From positions 1 through 64,000 of the forward strand of contig CAJQUW010012634.1 of the NCBI GenBank assembly GCA_907163375.1: a DNA stretch of 64,000 bases, read 5' to 3'. The notes below the pieces were generated by a model. The model made no database searches. It saw only the letters and a program-made list of their open reading frames with translations, and had not been told where the DNA came from. Within the stretch, counting starts at the first letter, position 1; each line of letters begins with the position of its first letter. The translations under genes were made by a program, and so were the position numbers. This document shows positions 22,636 to 34,111 of the stretch, one piece after another. The stretch comes from Prostheceraeus crozeri. Its lineage: Eukaryota; Platyhelminthes; Polycladida; Euryleptidae.

Positions 22636-25600
22636 GTTTTGAGTTCTAGAGCAATGAAAAGTTATGCTTGAAGCGTAAATCAAGGATCTAGATATCATTT
22701 GTGAATTAAGGGACATTTGAAATGATCTTCAGATCAGAAATGGAATGAAACATTCAACACAAGTGACAAACTTAATCATACGAAAGAGTCAGCGCTCCTT
22801 TTTAATTGGCTTAAATTTGATGATCGACCAATGAGAATACGCCGACTGCTTTCAATGGATAATGAAATTAGAATTTGCTGTCTTCGACGAGTGAGAACTG
22901 CAAAACTTACGCTCCTGTTCTTTCAAATTAACTACACGTCTGTCGCATCGTTTTTTATGTGATTAGTCATTGAGCAAAATAGTCTGTGAATAAGGCATAA
23001 ATAATATTCAACGTTCGCATAGATTTCAACCATTGATAATTATTTATGTAACATATTTCTTTGAATACCCCGGAATACCCTTGAATTATGTATTAGAATG
23101 TTATGTTGTACCTTTAGAATGTAGAATTATGGTTAATAATTATTTGAATTGAGACTCGAAACAGTAAGAGTCGCATTTTAATAACCTGTATTATTCATAT
23201 TATAAATTGCATTGGATAGGTAAGAATATGTTTAGGGAGGAGAAAAGTGAAGACCTGGTGGCCTCGACATGTCGCTCGCCATGTCCATCAAAATCAAAAC
23301 TCGAGTTCGGTAAACGAGAGTTATTAGAAAGTTATCTTGAAGGTTTATTCGACTCACGCACGGCGAAAAGAAAAAAACTGTATTCCTTAGCATTCATTTC
23401 CTATTACACATAGGGAAGAATAGGCAATCTCAGCGAATCAACTACGTACCGGCGTACCACCCATGCTCGAGGGATGTAACTTTCCCAGGGCCTATCACAT
23501 ATGTAATTATGTCTACCTTTATGTCTCGCTCAACATCAGTTAGACGAATCAGTAAACGAGTCTACGTGAAGTTAGGTACCTGTATTTTCTCTATAAGGTA
23601 TACCTAACTTAATACGCTCTACATATAGGCCTAGATGCTTCGTAAAAAAGCGGGTTTGTTCTTGGAGCTACTATTGATACAGAAATTTTTTACTAGCTTG
23701 TTTAGGTTATTTAAACGTACTTTGAATATATAGGCCTACTGAAATGCTGAATGTGTGCCTATCACATGTAAAAGCCTACGACAAGAGGAAACATTTATAA
23801 GATACCTAAGGCTTCCAGCTTAGTCCGTTACATCCCGCATACAGGTTAACTTGAATTATGTAAACTACCCAAATAACCCTAAACCATTCGCAATTATCGT
23901 GTCTCCCACACATTTTTCTACTGTGCTTATATGTAGTAGAGCTATTAGGCTATCTTACAATTTGATCCCTTGTAGCTACTAGGGCTACTAGATATTATGA
24001 AATAAAAGTTAGAACTTAAATGACATGATACAAAAATAGGAGGATACAAATGAGTTACTCTGCACGTTGTTCACGATGTCGAAGACAAGATTATCATAAG
24101 AATTGTGCACTATTTCTATCATTTCACAATTTCGCTAAGAGAAAGAGACTCGTTTTTATGGCAAATTCCGTTCTGGTCACTAATTCAAGCAAAAGTACTT
24201 TCTTGGAGGACCTCCCCAGACTTGCTTAAAAGTGCTTTGAGTGTGAAATCATGTGGCTCCGGTGGTTCCGGTTCCAGTTCCGCATCGAATTAGCTTTCTT
24301 TCATAGTTCTATTGTTTTTAAAGGTTAAGTGAATGTGGTGTTCTAGTCTTCCTTTGTATTAGACTAACAATAAAATCAATAGGGATTCTTCCTGCAATTT
24401 TTGTCATTTTAACATTTTAACCCGTATATGTATACATATTTTTATCATATCAGTTCCATAACATGTTTTTAATGTATCATATTACATCGACTTTTTTGTG
24501 TTTGAGTCTTTTCTGGTACAATGACTGATTTTCCGGCGACTGACGAACTATAGTTTCCTTTTTGTTGTAGGATAGATGTTTCATATAAGTTGCCACAACT
24601 TCCACAAAAAGTGATAGAAATGATCTCAAACGCAGAAAATTGAAAATAATTGCGGTTGAACTCTCACTTCGTGAATGAAATTTTGAAAGTCATTTTCAAA
24701 GATATAGTTCAATATTTGGAACCTGAACAGCCGTGAGTTCCTATCTATCTTATCAACTAACCTAAATCCAACTAATTCTGATAGTGATTTATCTCACGTA
24801 ATGCGCTAACTTACATTTATAGGACATTTATAGGCTGTACGGTTAAGAACGTTGGATTTAAGTGAATTGCCATATCCATATTTACGTAGTAGGTATTAGT
24901 TACTACAATATTTGCAAGGACAAGCAATCCAATTTCATTTTATTTCTAATTTTGTATGTTGTCGATTTAATTTTTAATATAAAGTTCATAACAGTAGTAC
25001 GAGTTGGAATGGTAATTGTTTTCGGTATGTAGTAGTGTAACATAAAATTGCTTATCATTGCTCACATTATGGTCACTAATTTAACAACATATCAATAGTA
25101 TTGTGGATTTAAATCTGGTTAACTAGACAGTCAAGAGTATATAATGATAATAAATAGGCAAATTTTAAGGACAGCAGGTCTCCTCATATCCGGTTATATA
25201 ATAAAGTAATTAGAAAGAAGTAAGTTAATTTCGCGTTGAAATTACGACTCCTGTCAGACCCGTGTGTTTTTCATTGCTTTCATTCTATATGATCAAGGCT
25301 GTTAGCCGAAACCTCGCGATCGGAAAAAATCTGTGTACTGTGTATTTCGGAAATTAACTTGATAAAAGCCATATGTGCAAAAAGTTTGAATAAGGTTAAT
25401 AAAGTAATTGTCAGCATTTGCGTAAAAGGAATCTGTGCTTAGTCAGAATATTCAAGATGAGCTAAATTGTGATAGTGGTTCATATAAATATTTGGATTCA
25501 ACGCAGTTATCCTCTCTGATGAACATCCCGTCTTAACAGACAATAATAATGGAGATGCAAAGGTAAGCTTCATTTCTGTCATCCATCCATCTATGAGAAT

Positions 25601-25962
25601 TTTCTGCCTAATGCTTACAAGCATTACAATAAGCTTACAAGATTGATCCGTGTATACTTAATTTTCGAATTAATGGCCCTTGAAACAAAGAAATATCTGA
25701 CTTCATGTCTAAATGCAGATCAATCAGTTGCTGTCCACGCCTACATTTTGAGTTTTAATAACCAAGTGATCTGCGTTTCAAGTGCAATGCTAAAATTAGA
25801 TATGTCAATACGGGGGATTATGAATCTGTGCTTAAGTCATACTTGCACACTTAAATTTGTATGGTGGATTCATAACTTAGATTATCTTGACGAAAAATTA
25901 AAAAATTGTCTTGATCCCACATTGGGAAAAATGGATAATTCTCATACGTGCATCCATCACTC
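22633..25962. other. Family C interior without a proven gene
   Basis: A frame at 23207-23413 (68 codons; EKSEDLVASTCRS..., KRELLESYLEGLFDS) and one at 25643-25966 (107 codons) could be exons or chance. A splice donor-like AAAG/GTAAGC stands at about 25560 after a short open stretch. No domain is recognisable and phases could not be matched to the downstream exons. Confidence 0.35.
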
Positions 25963-28196
25963 ATGAATCCAAATTATGAATTACAGAAGTTTTGGAGAAT
26001 CCGACTCATACGGCGCCTGAAAGAATTTAGGGCGTCTTTGGCCCCAAATGAGAAATTGTTATTTATGCGACAAAAATTTGGAAGGAAACGGAAAGCAAGT
26101 ATAGATGAGTTCCATAACGCAGTGCAAGTTAACGTTAATAAGTGGTAAGCCGCCTATTTATTGTTTACAGTATACAATGATAAACGGTGTCCTATTTCTG
26201 TTATCCAGCATGTCATCAACCACAGATCTTCCTGAAACTGAATCAATGGAAACGGACACTGATAAAGAGAGCGACGTGGAAAGTCTATCGACCAGTTATT
26301 GCCCCAGATTCAAAGATCATTCCATAAGCCGCGATGCTGATCGGGTAAGTATACTTCCTCGTTTTATGACAAATGTATTGGTAATTGAAGTGTGAAGTAA
26401 ATCAGACCTATTAAATTAATTAACTCTTGCAACCTTGTATATAGAGCACCTGTAATTTAAGTAAATTACGTTTTTCAATTTAAGACAATTCAAAGCAGTG
26501 GCTACTTAAAAAGTTGAGTGAACTATGTGTAACCATACGGTACTGCATTACAATGAACACACTAAAGTCATAAAATCATAATGCGAAACCCACTGGCATC
26601 CGATAAATGTTCTGGACACGGTGCATGGTGTCATTTTCAGAAATCTAATCATGAAATTCGACTTTACAGGATTGTGACTTACTGGAGAAGCTGAAGCAGA
26701 AAGGATTGACTTTGGACACTACCTCATGTAAGAAAATGAAGCAGTTTCTTTCTGACACATTTGATGATAGATCGTCAGTGGGTCAGGGACTCACGGTGGT
26801 GGAAGAAATTAAAGCTTTCCAAATCCTGCGAAACCCCTCAGTGGTAAGTGATAAGTTTCGGGTGTGTCTTTAGTTATAAAACTTAAAGGCTTGGTCTGAA
26901 GGTACTAACTATCATGTTCTCTAAATATCAACTAAAAATCAGTCCTAAGTGACCTTTTACAATTTAAGACAATGATTTTTTTGCGATGGGTACGGACACA
27001 CAGGGTTGATAGGCATATCCAAACCCGTGGCCCAAAAGTCCGACCTGACGGGTTATAATTTTATTTACCATACCAAAAATTATTTGTTATCTTCCTCATA
27101 GAATTTAAAGATAAGCTCCCTAATGAATTGTGTCACATGGAGTTAATCTAAAATAAAGGTATATGCATGTATATTGCACAAGTATGTGTGTGCGTTCGTG
27201 TAAAACCCGGAATATGGCTTATGCATACACAATCCGACAAAATAGTGTCAACTACAATGCGATGTTGCCATCGATTTGCAAATCCCGTTCTAAGGATTCG
27301 TTTACTATCAACAAGTAATTTTTTTATTGACCTAAAATTATTTTCTTAATACTATTTATATTATATTTATATATTTATTATATATTTATATAATTATTTA
27401 TATATATATAAATATATAAATATATAAATATATACATGTATATGTATAAGTATTCAGACGGCTTATACTTGCATTACTTGCACTATTAATTGTTTTATTA
27501 TTGTTTTAATTATTTTTTCCAGCTGAACTTACAATTGCCAAAAAACGCTGATTTATCTTTTATCTTACTTTTTATTGATTGATCTCATTTTATCATGTAA
27601 TCATCAAGGGCAATCCCAGTTTCTAACGGACGCTCGTTATTAAATATGAGTTTGAACGAAGACATCGCTTTGCGGTAAAATGTCTATAGACAATTTGCTA
27701 AAACTTCCAAAACAAGTCATAGGTCATATCTTGCAAAGTAATCTCATAATTGATGGCTTTAGGCGGGTGGACCATAATTCTAATTAATCAAAACTCTCCC
27801 CGAGGTAATTTCAGCCGAGTTTCTTTAGAATTTGAAATCAAAAACACATAGGCACATAGGCCGTGTTTTTTATTTTAAATTTTAAAGATACACGCTTTAA
27901 TTTTTACACTTAATGACAAATTACATACCGTATTATTCGTACATGTGCATTGATACAATACATAACATCACAAATCCTTTTTTGCGCTACATTGCAGATG
28001 TATTTCGAAGCATCACTAACGCTCAATACCTACGCTAGTAATCCCCTCAGTGCCTATAAAGCCGTAAATGCAGCCTTTTTCTACGAAGACATCGAATTCA
28101 AGATGGCTAGCCTACTACTGAAATTGTATGACCTGAAATCAACGGTGAAACAATTTTTCAACGCTACGCCGTTCCTGTATGCGCCCCGGGATGACG
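25963..28196 (+). CDS. Spliced cargo gene of family C element, unknown function (at least four exons)
   Basis: Four exons with canonical AG/GT borders and matching phases: 25963-26144 (ATG start, ends phase 2), 26209-26344 (ends phase 0), 26670-26843 (phase 0) and 27998-28196 (ends phase 1). Donors are GTAAGC, GTAAGT, GTAAGT and GTAAGA. Exon 1 is basic (WRIRLIRRLKEFRASLAPN; FGRKRKASIDEF). Exon 2 is acidic and Ser/Thr-rich (ETESMETDTDKESDVES). Exon 3 is helical and charged (CDLLEKLKQKGLTLDTTSCK). Exon 4 is hydrophobic-helical (NAAFFYEDIEFKMASLLLKL). The fourth donor implies a further exon that I could not place. The ATG at 25963 is the first in the frame after a stop at 25936. I do not recognise the family. 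It could be an accessory (TnpA-like) transposon protein or a host gene captured by the element. Four consistent borders without frame damage suggest the sequence was recently under selection. Confidence 0.6.
27352..27440. repeat. TATATTTATA-type AT-rich repeat
   Basis: Imperfect tandem TATATTTA/ATATATAA sequence in the intron before the fourth exon of the cargo gene. Confidence 0.8.
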
Positions 28197-28769
28197 GTAA
28201 GATTTGGCGATGCAATTGTACTTTCGCGTCATTTCGATCAGTTTTTAAATGAACATTTTACTCGGACATGATCAATCAAAAATAATCACTCGTCTATAAC
28301 ATGTGATCTCATATTTCATGACTGCTTAAATGCAGTGTATTACATAAATAATGTCACAGTTAAGGTTTGGATTTCTTTATTGCAAAACTTGTAGTAAGAT
28401 TTTGTTGGTAATGGGTGATTTGTAACCTTATTTGAATTTTGAATGATTTAGCAGAATGATCATTTCCACTATTGGTTTTTGTCCCTGAAGTTAGGTTATA
28501 CAACTAAAAAGCTTTGGCAGTGGCGTGCGGTGGTCTCAAGCGGTCGGCATGCGATATATTTAGTCTACCATAGTGCATGATAACATGTATGCCTAGCCTT
28601 TATGCCTAATCTATGTACATGCTGCATGTTATATGTTATATGTACATGATCAGCTTATCACCAGCTAATACTTAATATAATTTCCAACACATTCATCTAC
28701 ATGTAGAATTCACAAAACAACTAGTATTATACATTGCAGATATATTCTGTATAAAATCGAAAATAAAAA

Positions 28770-29135
28770 TCATTTAAAGATTAGATCCATTCTTCGAGAC
28801 TTCTTGATAAAGTCATTGATGACAGTGTCGTAGAAGACGGAGGAGTTGTCCTGCAATTTATTCAACAACTCCTTCTCGATGGCGATAATGGCGAGAGCTG
28901 ACAATCTCTCTTCACCTTGACTGGTCCTAGTGAAAGAATTGATCCGCTTTAGTGCTGAAAATGATCGTTCACAGGACGCCGTGGTACTGGGAAAGATCAG
29001 TGCCAGTTTCGTGAATTTGTTTGTCTCAGGCAGCGTTGCACCCAAATTTTGTCTTTCGAAATAAACATTCAGTTCATGGATATTGTACGTACGAAATTCA
29101 TTACTTTTGTAAAGAACGATCAACTCATTGTGCAA
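28770..29135 (-). pseudogene. hAT transposase C-terminal dimerisation domain fragment
   Basis: A 121-codon frame whose centre reads LALIFPSTTASCERSFSALK followed by RINSFTRTS...ERLSALAIIAIEKELL. This is the hAT C-terminal dimerisation signature (P-x-T-x-x-x-E-R-x-F/S-S-x-L/M-K-R-I-K-x, then L-x-x-L-x-x-x-x-I). The zinc finger and catalytic core are not seen upstream (above 29135), so this is a fragment. It is related to, but clearly different from, the hAT protein at 34448-35056. No hAT ends were found around it. Confidence 0.8.
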
Positions 29136-29302
29136 CCGAGGAAAATCAAATAAATGGCCGTAGCCTACTTGTCTTTAAACTCGTCAAACAGAGTTTGCGG
29201 AAATTGCTCACAGTAACATGATTACCGCCAGATTACAAAGCGTGTGGCTTTCATACAGTGTGTGCACTGAGTGGCATGCACACAACTACAGCGAGAGTTG
29301 TA

Positions 29303-30400
29303 ATATAAGTAAGTAAGTAAGTAAGCGTCTATTTCTCGTAAATGAAAATCTATACAGACTGTTACAACTACATTCAAGTGAACTTCAAGTAATATGAAAC
29401 AGTAAACATAAAAAATTTGCTGCAAAATCACACAATATGCGTACATGTACATTGAAAGACATGCTAACTATGTTTAAAAGAGCACTTTATCTTATGCTGA
29501 ATCATAAAAGGGAAAAAGGAACGAGCGATTTTTTCTGTTCGAACAATAGGATAGGAATAGTTATTTGAAAGAGCTAATTTACACGGCAAAAGATCGCTCA
29601 ACAAATGCTCTGAGTCACTTTCAATTACACTGAACAAATTTTGTGACAATTTAATTCGCCTACGTTCTAAAACAACATCACATTTGTCACATTTTGATAG
29701 ACCATTGTACATAATGCGATGGGCTCTCTTTTCAACTTTTACAAGTTCATTGTTATTTTTTTATTGAGGCCAACGAAGACTGGAGAAGCATAGTCAAAAA
29801 CTGATCAAATGATTGCCAAATATATGTCATGTAACTTTATAGTGGAAACAAGGGGCTTTAATCGGCGAAGAAGATGTAAGCGACGATTGGCCTTTACACG
29901 CAAGTAAGTCACATGATTGTCCCATGTTAATGTGTCATTCAAAATAACACCTAGACATTTTGCCATAGAAACTCGATTTACAGAAAGTGGCTCATCAAAA
30001 AATATGGGATTTCGGGAAACAAGCATGGCATTAGACTTACTGGTATTCAACGTTAACATATTTAATGAACACCATCGTGCAACGTTCAAAGTTTCATCTT
30101 CAATAGCGCTACGAATACAAGATGCATTACCGTTGGAAAATGGAACAACAATGCTGACATCATCGGCATATTTGACCATAGTACTCTCGTCAGATATACA
30201 ACACAGATCTTTTATATACAGACAGAAAATGAAAGGTCCCAACACTGAACCTTGTGGGACACCTCGAGAAATATTGACTGAACGAGAGAAGTGCTCCTCT
30301 ATTTTTACAACAGCTTTTCTGTGCTCAAAATAGGATCTAAGCCAAACAACAAGTTCGATCGGAAAGTGCATATTCAACATCTTTTCAAATACAATATTGT
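29303..30400 (-). mobile_element. LINE fragment with reverse transcriptase core
   Basis: The minus strand carries RT motifs in order: DHNIVFEKMLNMHFP, SRGVPQGSVLGPFIFCLYIK, VKYADDVSIVVPF (catalytic Asp pair present), LTLNTSKSNAMLV and AKCLGVILNDTLTWDNHV. A C-terminal frame at 29464-29712 follows after a frame break near 29712-29805. The 3' end is GACGCTTACTTACTTAC, a TTAC tetranucleotide tail. The 5' end is truncated within the RT near 30400. It is dead but carries an intact catalytic box. It is related at its 3' end to the LINE at 17079-17927. It lies inside the family C element. Confidence 0.85.
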
Positions 30401-30439
30401 GATCGTCATGTCAAAACTTGAGAACGATGGCTTTTCAAT

Positions 30440-30627
30440 GTAATTAGCTCTTGTGCCGCGGCAGTTGCGTCTACGTTTGCTACTTTATTAATAACTTTCC
30501 GTTTGTTACTTGTTACTTTCAAGATAAATGAATTTGTTAATTTCCTTTTGTATGTCTGTTCCCCACGATTTTCAATACTGGGGATTTTTTTGAAATAAAC
30601 GATTTATTATTATTATTATTCCTGACA
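30440..30627 (+). mobile_element. LINE 3'-end fragment
   Basis: ATACTGGGGATTTTTTTGAA, then AATAAACGATTTATTATTATTATTATT, is the standard 3' end of CR1/L2-like LINEs with an ATT-repeat tail. It stands head to head with the minus-strand LINE ending near 30400. Each has its own 3' tail, so these are two insertions, not one twin-primed copy. Confidence 0.65.
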
Positions 30628-30779
30628 TTCAACCTCAAATCATTCCGTCTGCACTATTAACTGGAAAATATTTCTTCAATTCTCATTCAGTTATTGTACT
30701 CCAATTCAAGTGTGTAATTCGTGAAATTATAGTACTCTATTCGGTATGTTGTTTTTTGATACATTGCTTTTAGAACTAT

Positions 30780-30945
30780 ATGCGGACCTTAAAGGCGCGG
30801 ATAGTAGTAATTTCGGACATATTGAGAAGGTCCGTTAAATATGGACCCCTTCAAATATCGTACCCTCTAAATTATATGGACCCTAGGGTCCGTATATAGT
30901 GACTCTCCGGACCGTGCAATACGGACCATTTAGGACCTTCAATAC
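30780..30945. promoter_or_regulatory. Right subterminal GGTCC repeat array of family C
   Basis: GCGGACCTTAAAGG, GAAGGTCCGTTAAATATGGACC, ATATGGACCCTAGGGTCCGT, CCGGACCGTGCAATACGGACC and ACCTTCAATACGGATC mirror the left array and run into the right terminal repeat. Confidence 0.75.
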
Positions 30946-31703
30946 GGATCATTTTGCCTAACAGTGTACTGTCGGCAGTATATTTTTACAACTGCAAAGT
31001 CTTTGGATTAAGGTCAAGAGATGAGCATAGATCTCTGACCTTAGAACAGTTCAGATTTGGAGAGGACGACGGTCGTTTCGTCCAGTTTATCGGGAAAACT
31101 GACAAGACAAATAAAGGAGGTAGTCTCCGTTATCGAAAAGTAGCCGAGAAAAATGTCAAACATTACGATACTGAGTCCCAAGTAGCCACATATAAGCTAT
31201 TGAAATGATATTTTGAGCGTTTTCGTGCGTTCGGGATCACTGAAGGTGATTTTTATCGAAGACCGTTGATGCCTCTGTGTGGTCGTCCAAGATTTTGTGA
31301 AACGTCAGTGGGAGTACATAGTATCTCTCAACTTCTGCGAAACGCTGCAAAAAAAGCAAAAATATCATCAAAAGTGATCACCGGACATTCTGGAAAAGTG
31401 ACTTGTGCCACAACTCTGTATCAGAGAAACGTTGATGAACAATTGATTCGCGAGCATACTGGTCACAGATCAGACGCCCTACGAGCTTATAAAACAACTT
31501 CGTCCACGCAGCAAAGACAAATCAGTGAGCACTTGGACTTTTCTTACGTTGTGAGCGATAACCCGACAACAAGTCGAAGTACGTCTTATGTAAAAGAAGA
31601 ACTGACATCAAGTCGAAATTTGGATTCTCATGACATCAAAGATTGTTTTCAGATCAGCAACTTTCGCGATTTTTCATTTGACCTAAACGTTGATCTAGTG
31701 TGA

Positions 31704-32861
31704 TTTGCTTTGCATTAATTTTCAAGTGATTTCTTACATTAATTTCCAAAATGATTGCAATATAGCTTGAGTGAATAGTCAAGTCTTCTATACCTGTATT
31801 TCCATGTTTCTGATTATTTTAGATTCAATTTATTATGGTACATATTTTCTGAGATTTTTGCTTAGTTTTAGATGTATTCCTGCGTGTATTTTTTATTGAC
31901 AATGAACATGTATAATGTTTCTATTTTGTGCATAATTTTGACACCAATTTAGTATACTTTTGATGAAAATCCATAGATCTTTCTGATACAAGTATGCTCT
32001 TATTCGGATGAGTATATAGCGGTAAAACTGACCGCTATTTGTATAGACTTTATTTTTTATAAGAATCTCTTCATGCTCTTGGATACGTGCATGTTTAGAA
32101 TACTGAGCTTTAAGAATATCTGCATGTTTTTTTACTTGATCTTGATGTACGTATTGAAATTTCTGCTCTGTGCTTAATATAATCCTATTCCTTATTTATG
32201 TGTTCTCAATATTTTTTGTAAGATGGATTTGTAACTAATAGCATTTTGCCTAACAGTATTGGACAATGGCTTTTGTTTATATTATCGCGCAGTCTATTAT
32301 CGAAACATCGACGACAATTTATCTCATAGATTTGCAGAGGAGTTAGTACAAAACATGCGAGTTAGATTTTCATAATTCAAACATGGAAATAAATCACGCT
32401 TATGTAACAGTGTGCCTCCGTGGGTCTCATAATGACATCCACTGATTATTTTGCAATGTCGCCAATCACTCTTCGATGCTTTCGACCAACCAAACATCGA
32501 TGCACTCTGAAATAATATATTTAAATTCAAGTTGTTAGGAATGTGCTGATGACACTGATTGATGAACCGCCGCATTATCATAGAAAGTTCCCTTTTTTAC
32601 ATCTATGGGGCCCTGTTCTATGGTACAGCTATGCGTAGGGAATCGCGGAGTGTCCATTCCAGGTGTTATTACCCAGAATTTCATGGCTGAGCTATCCATT
32701 CGAGAGTTTCTTCATAAAACCTAAAACACTACGCAACATTGAATTTTTCCACCATAGAAATCTATAGTTTTCACTTTTAATTCAATGACAGTTGTGGCAC
32801 AGGAGATCGTATTATGATTGCTAGACGCACTCTTTTGATAAGAACCGCTATTCGTTAAGTC
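31704..32861. other. Crypton 3' flank and unassigned DNA
   Basis: AT-rich non-coding sequence. At 32242-32257, CATTTTGCCTAACAGT is identical to the inner part of the family C right terminus (see findings). No gene is supported. Confidence 0.45.
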
Positions 32862-33535
32862 ATGGTTCAACAAAAGACAGGATCAAAGCGCTGGCGAGCC
32901 ATAGGAATGATAGAAGCAAATGTTTCCATCCGTGAAGTATCTCGGGCGATGGGTAGATCTCACACAGCAATAAGAAAGTTATCTCTTGAATGCAGTCAAA
33001 GTGGAAGCGTTCATTCAACACGCACAGAAACGTAGAAGAAGCTGGCGATTGTCCTCAGCCAGGGCTGATCGACGCTTGATTCGTTTGCTGAAAGGCAACG
33101 CCACGATGCCTGCTACCTTACTCCGGCTTTTGTGGCGAGAGCGCGGTCGATCCGGGTTTCCTTTGAATGCACAGACCGTACGTCGACGCATACGAAAACG
33201 AGCATGATTTAAGCGAATCAGAAAGTGATTGCGTCTGTGTCCTGTTCATGTTTCAGCAAGAGCAAAATGGGCTATGGAGCGAATCCATCGGCATCAAAAT
33301 CAATGGCAGGGGCTATCTTTACGGACGAAAGTTGTTTTCGTCTTTACAAGCCGATTGGAGGATTCGAGTCTGGCGGGAGTCCAACACAGATTTGGCTTCT
33401 CAACATGTTCAGAGCTTAGAGCGTCAAAGTACGAATTTTCATGCTTGGGCAGGCATCACAATGAACTCCAGGACTGCATTGATTTTCTTTAAAAGGAATG
33501 TGCGGTCAATGAATGTCACGCGGAATCGTCCTTGA
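32862..33535 (+). pseudogene. Tc1-like transposase, N-terminal and central remnant
   Basis: From the ATG at 32862: QKTGSKRWRAIGMIEANVSI then REVSRAMGRSHTAIRKL, the first helix-turn-helix. Next come SSARADRRLIRLLKGN and PLNAQTVRRRIRKRA, the second helix-turn-helix ending in the usual T-V-R-R-R-L box. Then RARAKWAMERIHRHQNQW and FTDESCFRLY in another frame, where the family has the F-S/T-D-E-S box holding the first catalytic Asp. Several frame changes separate these blocks, and the remaining catalytic residues are not seen downstream. Inverted repeats were not located. Confidence 0.75.
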
Positions 33536-34103
33536 AGAGTAGAAATACATAGATTGATTGGTGGAAACTGTTCGATGTTGCTTAGTGTATCATCCATATT
33601 GGCATCGCTGAATCATCCGCTTTGTTACCTCTTCGTTCTCAGCTTGCACACTAGGGATTAGCAATATTAGATTCCTGCATTTACTAATAGTGTGCTTAGG
33701 CTAGCGTAGGCTGAGCAATATCATGCGTTGTTTTAAATTCAACGATACACTGTGCAATACAGGTTATGATATTGGATACACAGCTTTCTTTTCACATGCA
33801 GATGTAAAATATGACAATCACTAGATCTGGGTATTCTGCACAATATAGGCCTACGTTGTCGCATTGAAACCTAGTATGTGATTTTCAAATCGAAATGCAA
33901 ATACCGCGACTTTTGTAACGTCTGGTAAAAGACGCGATGTTGTATAATAATCGCTTCAAAAATTCATTGAATATCGGTGCGATTGTATGCATAACGCTTT
34001 CTATCTTTCTTTCTCTCGACTGCCTGAACATAGTTTTATTTGTTGATATCAATTATGAAAGTAAATCATTTTTGTCATACTGCACAAAGATTCGCTAAAA
34101 TTA
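33536..34103. other. Unassigned non-coding stretch
   Basis: Nothing recognised. Confidence 0.4.
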
Positions 34104-34111
34104 ATTCTAAT

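Larger units (their letters stand above)
21677..30966. mobile_element. 9,290-bp CACTG family C composite element
   Basis: Terminal inverted repeats of at least 28 bp (21677-21704 CACTGTTAGGCAAAATGGTC...; 30939-30966 inverse, one mismatch). TA is duplicated at 21675-21676 and 30967-30968, and excision restores the Crypton reading frame exactly. Both ends carry clustered GGTCCGTA/GGTCCGAA motifs in direct and inverse orientation, like the subterminal arrays bound by the accessory protein in EnSpm/CACTA transposons. The interior holds a spliced plus-strand gene (25963-28196), a hAT transposase C-terminus, and two LINE pieces near the right end that look secondary. No EnSpm-type transposase is recognisable, so the element is either non-autonomous or uses an unknown transposase. 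Superfamily assignment (CMC/EnSpm) is inferred from termini and duplication. Confidence 0.85.
21150..31703 (+). pseudogene. Crypton tyrosine-recombinase gene, split by a 9.3-kb insertion
   Basis: The 5' part (21150-21676) reads RFEFVSTQDIEDTF, then PANAKRATNYAMHVYEE, LSHFVHEIRRKDVKEYP and MQELTEKGV, matching the N-terminal core-binding region of Crypton / KIAA1958-like proteins. The 3' part (30967-31703) continues with SAVYFYNCKVFGLRSRDEH, the DKTNKGGSLRYRKV segment and TGHSGKVTCATTLY, then LIREHTGHRS..LRAYK, where the H-x-x-K/R box and the final Tyr of the recombinase fold sit. Dropping the insertion and one TA gives the in-frame junction GLLSAVYFYN. The gene was already imperfect: there are frame changes in the 5' part and an in-frame TGA at about 31209. 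Cryptons move by recombinase-mediated integration of a circular DNA form. The gene is dead here. Confidence 0.85.

Noticed and set aside
25643-25966. 107-codon plus frame upstream of the cargo gene as exon 0
   Set aside because: It ends in a stop overlapping the start of the first supported exon, has no domain and no matching splice donor.
29917-30333. 138-codon plus-strand frame
   Set aside because: Mirror frame of the minus-strand reverse transcriptase.
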